The position numbers and the translations under genes are program-made. DNA of 17,736 bases from CAG-791 sp963658405 (GTDB lineage: Bacteria > Bacillota > Clostridia > Lachnospirales > Lachnospiraceae), in the NCBI GenBank assembly GCA_963658405.1, contig CAVKQI010000048.1, positions 1 to 17,736 on the forward strand, written 5' to 3'. Positions 13,643-17,736 of this stretch are shown here, piece by piece (position 1 is the stretch's first letter; each line of letters opens with the position of its first letter). Below the pieces are notes generated by a model. That model ran no database searches and was not told the origin of the DNA. It saw nothing but the letters and a program-made list of their open reading frames with translations.

Positions 13643-14851
13643 ATGGCAAACGCATGCAGTCTTAACAGAGCAGTGAATTCCGTATATACAGACGAGGAAG
13701 CAGAGCTTCACGCAAAGGAAGTGGGGGTGGATCCCAGACCGAAGGAGACAAAGTCGGAGATTGATGAAAGGGGTGCCTTTATCAGACAGCCCAATGCCTT
13801 CATAAAGCCCTTCGGAGACGGTCCGGAGGATCTGAAGGCAGAGGCAGACCGCTTTGCCATCTACTGGGCGCACGGCTGCCACTGGTCCAACAGACCGGTG
13901 ATCGTCAGAGATATCCTGGGATTGCAGGATGTGATCGGGGATGTGTCCACCACCGCCTCCGGCCATGCCAATATTTACGGACACGGCTTCGGAGATCAGC
14001 CCGGCCACAAGGATCCCCTTTGCGGCGCCTATTTCCTGAGCCAGTTCTATAAAAACGCAGACCCGGAATTCACAGGCAGAGCCACCACCCCTACCTTTGT
14101 GGACGTAAAGGAAAAGAAGGCGGTCAACAACGACTATCACAGACTGACGAACTACATTGAGGTACAGTTCCGAAAGTTCCAGCCGGCAGATGCCCCGGAC
14201 CTTTATCCGGTGAAGTACAGAAAAGAAATCGACGAGTTCAATGACTGGCTCTTCCCTACCGTGAACAACGGCCATTACAGAATGGCATTCTGCCAGTCCT
14301 GGGAGGCCTACGAGGAGGCCTACAACGATTTCTTTGATTCCGTGGAAAAACTGGACGAGCGCCTGAAGACCAACCGCTTCCTGTTCGGCGACTACATCAC
14401 GGATGCGGATATCCGCCTGTATGTGACGTTGGTTCGCTGGGAGACCAGCTATTATCACAACATCGGTCCCATGAAGAAGCGCATCACCGAGTATGAAAAT
14501 CTCTGGGGCTACGTAAAGGAGCTGTTCAGCCTTCCCGTATTCCGGAAGTACACCTTCTTTGAATTCCCGAAGAATGACACCCTGGGCATCTTTGCGAGCT
14601 ATCCCAAGCGGATCGCAGCGCAGGTTCCCTACGATGTCCTCTGGAAAACAGACGGCAGCAGAAAAGCCCTCTCCCAGGATCCGGACAATGTATTTAAGAA
14701 GCACCCGGCAGGAGAGACGGCAGAGGATTATCAGAGTGTGATCTCCACGACCAAGTGGAATTCCAGAGAATGGGCAGACAGAAATCCCATGGACAGAGTG
14801 CTTACCACAGATGCGTCCATCAATCCTATTGCATCGAAGCTGAGGGATTAA
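13643..14851 (+). CDS. Xi-class glutathione S-transferase-like protein (YqjG/ECM4 family)
   Basis: A 402-aa homologue of glutathionyl-hydroquinone reductases, which remove glutathione from S-glutathionyl hydroquinones. A thioredoxin-fold part contains the active-site region GCHWSNR (Cys79), where YqjG has CPWAHR, and a cis-Pro region TTPTFVD followed by NND. The all-helical part carries the family hallmarks FNDWLFPTVNNGHYRMAFCQSW and ITDADIRLYVTLVRWE. It is about 70 residues longer than E. coli YqjG, mainly in the N-terminal half and the C-terminal tail. The start is ATG 13643, since the longer frame only translates the repeat. It sits between two cysteine synthases, so a thiol-exchange step (for example reducing S-sulfocysteine or a mixed disulfide) is a reasonable inference. 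The catalytic Cys is kept, but its surroundings differ. Confidence 0.88.
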   Translation: MANACSLNRAVNSVYTDEEAELHAKEVGVDPRPKETKSEIDERGAFIRQPNAFIKPFGDGPEDLKAEADRFAIYWAHGCHWSNRPVIVRDILGLQDVIGDVSTTASGHANIYGHGFGDQPGHKDPLCGAYFLSQFYKNADPEFTGRATTPTFVDVKEKKAVNNDYHRLTNYIEVQFRKFQPADAPDLYPVKYRKEIDEFNDWLFPTVNNGHYRMAFCQSWEAYEEAYNDFFDSVEKLDERLKTNRFLFGDYITDADIRLYVTLVRWETSYYHNIGPMKKRITEYENLWGYVKELFSLPVFRKYTFFEFPKNDTLGIFASYPKRIAAQVPYDVLWKTDGSRKALSQDPDNVFKKHPAGETAEDYQSVISTTKWNSREWADRNPMDRVLTTDASINPIASKLRD

Positions 14852-14855
14852 ACAT

Positions 14856-15782
14856 ATGAAAGTATACGAAAACGTTTCGGAATTGATCGGAAATACGCCG
14901 CTGGTGCGTCTTAGCGGCTATCAGAAGGCGAAGGGACTGCAGGCGGAAATTCTGGGAAAGCTGGAATATTTTAACCCGGCGGGCAGCATCAAGGACAGAA
15001 TCGCCCTCTATATGCTGCTGGATGCAGAGAAAAAGGGACTGCTGAACGAGGATTCCGTGATTATTGAGCCCACCAGCGGCAACACAGGCATCGGCCTGGC
15101 CGCTGTTGCAGCAGAAAAAGGATACCGGACGATCATCACCATGCCGGATACCATGAGCGTGGAGCGCAGAAATATCCTGAAGGCCTACGGCGCAGAGGTA
15201 GTGCTGACAGAAGGGGCAAAGGGAATGAAGGGCGCCATTGCAAAGGCCAATGAGCTGGCGGATCAGATCCCCCACAGCTTTATCCCCGGGCAGTTCACCA
15301 ATGCGGTGAATCCCTACGTACACTACAAAACGACAGGCCCGGAACTCTGGCACGATACCGAGGGAGAGATTAATTTCCTGGTGGCCGGCGTGGGCACAGG
15401 CGGTACCATTTCCGGTGCCGGAAAGTACTTAAAGGAGCGTAACCCGGAGATCAAAGTGATCGCGGTGGAGCCTGCCGATTCTCCGGTCCTCTCCGGCGGA
15501 AAAGCCGGCCCTCACAAGCTGCAGGGCATCGGCGCGGGATTCATTCCCTATACCCTGGATGTGGACGTATACGATGAGGTCATCACGGTGACCACCGAGC
15601 AGGCCTATGATGCGTCCAGAGTACTGGCTAAAGAGGACGCGGTGCTGGCGGGCATCTCTTCCGGCGCCGCCCTGTATGCCGCCGAGGTCATCGCCAGGAG
15701 ACCGGAAAATAAAGGCAAGACCATCGCCGTCATCTTCCCGGACAGCGGTGAGAAGTATCTGTCAGGATCATTGTTCGCGTGA
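14856..15782 (+). CDS. cysK: Cysteine synthase A (O-acetylserine sulfhydrylase)
   Basis: A canonical 308-aa PLP enzyme making cysteine from O-acetylserine and sulfide. It has NVSELIGNTPLVRL at the N-terminus, PLP lysine Lys46 in PAGSIKDR, EPTSGNTGIGL, TTGPELW, the GVGTGGTISGAG phosphate-binding loop, and the late GISSGAAL and FPDSGEKYLS blocks. It starts 4 bp after the transferase-like gene, with GAGGGA inside that gene's last codons as the ribosome binding site, so the two are translationally coupled. The second paralogue, at 12501, differs in these same loops. No serine acetyltransferase gene is visible in the window. Confidence 0.94.
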   Translation: MKVYENVSELIGNTPLVRLSGYQKAKGLQAEILGKLEYFNPAGSIKDRIALYMLLDAEKKGLLNEDSVIIEPTSGNTGIGLAAVAAEKGYRTIITMPDTMSVERRNILKAYGAEVVLTEGAKGMKGAIAKANELADQIPHSFIPGQFTNAVNPYVHYKTTGPELWHDTEGEINFLVAGVGTGGTISGAGKYLKERNPEIKVIAVEPADSPVLSGGKAGPHKLQGIGAGFIPYTLDVDVYDEVITVTTEQAYDASRVLAKEDAVLAGISSGAALYAAEVIARRPENKGKTIAVIFPDSGEKYLSGSLFA

Positions 15783-15794
15783 TGCGGGACTTTT

Positions 15795-15829
15795 CTTCGC
15801 AGGATGCTGTAAGGCGGCATCCTGCGAAG
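15795..15829 (+). repeat. Strong hairpin after cysK
   Basis: CTTCGCAGGATGC (15795-15807) pairs perfectly over 13 bp with GCATCCTGCGAAG (15817-15829) around a 9-base loop. There is no T run after it. The GCAGGATGC core recalls the GGATG-containing arms of module B, so it may be a further member of the element family, or an mRNA-stabilising hairpin between cysK and the ATPase gene. Confidence 0.65.
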
Positions 15830-15834
15830 GGCGG

Positions 15835-15884
15835 ATCAGACGAAATCGCCTGACGACACTTTTGTCTGATTGCGAGGACGAGGC
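15835..15884 (+). repeat. Palindromic intergenic element, module A and half of B (copy 4, truncated)
   Basis: A (15835-15870): ATCAGAC pairs with GTCTGAT, then a G-T pair, AAA/TTT, the same T/C mismatch as at 10996, a partly decayed inner stem and loop TGAC. It is again 36 nt. GCGAGGACGAGGC (15872-15884) matches the left arm of B at 11032 but has no right arm. The ribosome binding site AGAGAGG (15887-15893) follows immediately. Confidence 0.72.
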
Positions 15885-15898
15885 ATAGAGAGGTAACT

Positions 15899-16726
15899 AT
15901 GAGCGAAATAACAGGAAGAGACCTGTCTGCAAAACCGAATAAGATCGAGATCAGGGACGTCTCCTTCGACTATGTGGACAGACGGAGCAAATCCTCCGTC
16001 TTAGATCACGTCAGCCTGACCATTAAAGAGGGCGAGTTCATCTGCATACTGGGCTCCTCCGGGTGCGGAAAGTCTACGCTCTTAGGTCTGCTGAACGGCC
16101 TTCGCAAGGCGAAAAGCGGCTCCATCCTGCTGGACGGAAAGGAAATCCAGGGACCCGGTCCGGACAGAGCAGTGGTCTTTCAGCAGTATTCCCTTTTCCC
16201 GTGGCTTACCGTAAAGGGCAACATCCTCTTCGGCATCCGACAGAGCGGAAAGAAGTACAGCCGCGCAGAGCGTGAGAAGCTGGCAGAGGGGTATATCAGA
16301 AAAGTAGGCCTCATGGGTGCTGCCTCCAAATATCCCGGACAGCTTTCCGGCGGCATGAAGCAGAGAGTGGCGGTGGCGAGAGCGCTGGCACTGGAGTCCG
16401 ATGTGCTGCTGCTGGATGAGCCCTTCGGCGCCATCGATCCCATCCTTCGGCTGGAGCTGCAGGAGATGGTCTCCAGACTCTGCACGGAAAACAACAAGAC
16501 CGTGGTCTTTGTAACCCACGACATCGATGAGGCTATCCTGCTCGCAGACCGGATCGTGGTCATGGAGCCCGGCAGGATCCGCACTGTACTGCCGGTGGAA
16601 TTCCCCCATCCCAGAAAAAGGGAGAACCTGACAGGGACCCAGGAGTATGAAAGCCTGCACAGGAAACTGATCGCATCCTTCTACGCCCACGTAGAGGACA
16701 ACATAGATGCAGAGGTGGCATTATGA
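15899..16726 (+). CDS. ABC transporter ATPase, sulfonate/taurine (SsuB/TauB) type
   Basis: Cytoplasmic ATPase of 275 aa that powers the importer with the lipoprotein (11137) and the permease (16723). Walker A GSSGCGKST (52-60), Q-loop QQYSLFPW (95-102), signature LSGGMKQRVAVARA (149-162), Walker B LLLDEPFGAID (170-180) and H-loop His207 in VTHDIDEA are all intact. The QQYSLFPWLTV Q-loop and FGAID after Walker B are typical of the nitrate/sulfonate/taurine ATPases. AGAGAGG lies 5 nt before the ATG. The stop overlaps the permease start as ATGA, so the two are translated together. The ligand depends on the binding protein and is not fixed by this subunit. Confidence 0.93.
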   Translation: MSEITGRDLSAKPNKIEIRDVSFDYVDRRSKSSVLDHVSLTIKEGEFICILGSSGCGKSTLLGLLNGLRKAKSGSILLDGKEIQGPGPDRAVVFQQYSLFPWLTVKGNILFGIRQSGKKYSRAEREKLAEGYIRKVGLMGAASKYPGQLSGGMKQRVAVARALALESDVLLLDEPFGAIDPILRLELQEMVSRLCTENNKTVVFVTHDIDEAILLADRIVVMEPGRIRTVLPVEFPHPRKRENLTGTQEYESLHRKLIASFYAHVEDNIDAEVAL

Positions 16727-17658
16727 AAAAATGGCTGCTGGAGCCGGAAATGTATATCGAGTTCGGCATTGCCGCGTTTCTGTACGCGGCCAATATACTG
16801 CTGACGCTTTTCTTTCCCTACTATACAGAGCACAAGGCTTACTATGACAGTGCAGCCTACATTGTGGTGCTGGCGGGCACTTTCGTGCTTTACACGGTCA
16901 CACTTCACCTGCTGCATAAAAAGAGCATCTCCGACATCGCCGTGATCACAGGCCTCTTTTTTGCCGTATGGGAGATCACCTATAAGACAGGCGTGGTCAA
17001 GAATGACCTCCTGATCCCCTCCCCCGAGGGCCTTTTCCACGTATTCGTGGAAAAACCGGCGGAGATCCGGGCCGATGTGGTGGGCTCCATTTCACTTTTG
17101 TTCTGGGGCTTTCTGCTGGCCATCGTGCTGGGAACGCTGCTGGGACTGCTGGCAGGCTGGATCCCCAGGATCCGGGAAGTCCTGCTTCCCTTATCCAATG
17201 TGATCACGCTGATCCCGCCGCTGATGTTTTCCGCCTACCTGATCATGATCTTTTCCTCCTTCCGGCAGGCTGCTATCGCCGTTATCTTCTTTGCGGTATT
17301 CTGGCCCACCTTTCAGGGCATGGTCGTGCGCGTGGGGCAGATCGATCCCTCCATCATAGAGGCGGCCCGGACCATGGGCGTCGGCAATGTGGGCATGCTC
17401 TTTAAGGTGATCTTCCCATACTGCCTTCCCGGCATCATCGGCAGCATCTCCAAGAGCCTTCGGGGTGCCTTCATGTGCCTCTCCGGTGCGGAAATGCTGG
17501 GCATGAACCTTGGTATCGGCTACTTCATCGAAAAATACAAGAGCTTCGCTGATTACCGCTGCGTGCTGGCCGGCATCGTCACTGTAGGTGTGATCACCAC
17601 GATCATCGACCTGGTGGTAAATAAGATCGAAAAAACCGTGATTCGCTGGGAAGTTTAA
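16723..17658 (+). CDS. ABC transporter permease, sulfonate/taurine (SsuC/TauC) type
   Basis: Inner-membrane permease of 311 aa. The transport domain (about 115-305) contains the EAA coupling loop EAARTMGVGNVGMLFKVIFP (213-232), which docks on the ATPase, and the expected hydrophobic helices. PSPEGLFHVF ahead of it is typical of SsuC/TauC proteins. The N-terminus has three hydrophobic stretches (about 12-33, 44-63 and 70-85), more than the short lead of classical SsuC. GAGG at 16712-16715 lies 7 nt before the ATG, inside the ATPase gene, and the two genes overlap by four bases. A further palindromic element follows the stop, so the operon probably continues past the window. Confidence 0.92.
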   Translation: MKKWLLEPEMYIEFGIAAFLYAANILLTLFFPYYTEHKAYYDSAAYIVVLAGTFVLYTVTLHLLHKKSISDIAVITGLFFAVWEITYKTGVVKNDLLIPSPEGLFHVFVEKPAEIRADVVGSISLLFWGFLLAIVLGTLLGLLAGWIPRIREVLLPLSNVITLIPPLMFSAYLIMIFSSFRQAAIAVIFFAVFWPTFQGMVVRVGQIDPSIIEAARTMGVGNVGMLFKVIFPYCLPGIIGSISKSLRGAFMCLSGAEMLGMNLGIGYFIEKYKSFADYRCVLAGIVTVGVITTIIDLVVNKIEKTVIRWEV

Positions 17659-17677
17659 ATAAGCGGCATCAATTCGC

Positions 17678-17736
17678 AATCGCATCGGAGAATCCGCCTT
17701 CGCGCATTCTCCTCACGGTGCCGCAATTAATTGCGG
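17678..17736 (+). repeat. Palindromic intergenic element, modules C and D (copy 5, cut by window end)
   Basis: AATCGCATC is followed by hairpin C: GGAGAATCCGC (17687-17697), CTTC, GCGCATTCTCC (17702-17712) with one C/C mismatch. Linker TCACGGTG then leads to the palindrome CCGCAATTAATTGCGG (17721-17736), hairpin D, which ends exactly at the last base of the window. In the other C-D copies a ribosome binding site follows hairpin D within a few bases. Confidence 0.82.

Noticed and set aside
13463..14704. 413-codon minus-strand open frame opposite the transferase-like gene
   Set aside because: Shadow of a strongly supported plus-strand gene; no recognisable domain and no ribosome binding site.
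6636..17736. The recurring palindromes considered as a CRISPR array
   Set aside because: Copies are single, spread over separate gaps without regular spacers, and have variable arms.

Overview
The window looks like a chromosomal segment of an anaerobic, gut-type Bacillota, most likely a Lachnospiraceae-like Clostridia. This is inferred from strong AGGAGG-type ribosome binding sites, mid GC content, the alpha-galactosidase/AraC pair, the split chromate transporter and the remnant of a DUF4143 ATPase. No rRNA gene, tRNA gene, insertion sequence or CRISPR array was seen.

Layout. 1-3253: end of a sugar ABC permease, a GH36 alpha-galactosidase and a convergent AraC-type regulator, i.e. the end of a raffinose/melibiose-type locus. 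3254-3642: intergenic, with a candidate operator and a decayed DUF4143 ATPase tail. 3643-7119: a large PLD-nuclease/SF2-helicase/DUF3427 protein followed by a NUDIX hydrolase, plausibly a nucleic-acid repair or defence pair. 7193-8358 (minus): a two-gene chromate-type transporter. 8681-10684: RecQ helicase. 10685-17736: a sulfur-acquisition operon that runs off the window: lipoprotein substrate-binding protein, divergent cysteine synthase, Xi-class glutathione-transferase-like protein, canonical cysteine synthase, ABC ATPase and ABC permease.

Two things stand out. First, the sulfur operon is preceded by a 22-codon reading frame with four consecutive Cys codons (six Cys in total), then an intrinsic terminator whose 5' arm can alternatively pair with the Leu17-Arg20 codons of the leader. 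This is the layout of a cysteine-responsive transcription attenuator. Second, intergenic gaps of this operon, and the helicase/NUDIX gap, carry a family of modular palindromic elements, here called A, B, C and D. They sit between a stop codon and the next ribosome binding site. Their stem arms differ between copies but stay complementary, which points to selection on structure or to a palindrome-specific copying mechanism.

How the genes fit together: low charged Cys-tRNA would stall the ribosome on the leader, open the operon, and produce an importer for an organic sulfur compound plus enzymes that turn the sulfur into cysteine. The imported compound cannot be named from sequence alone.
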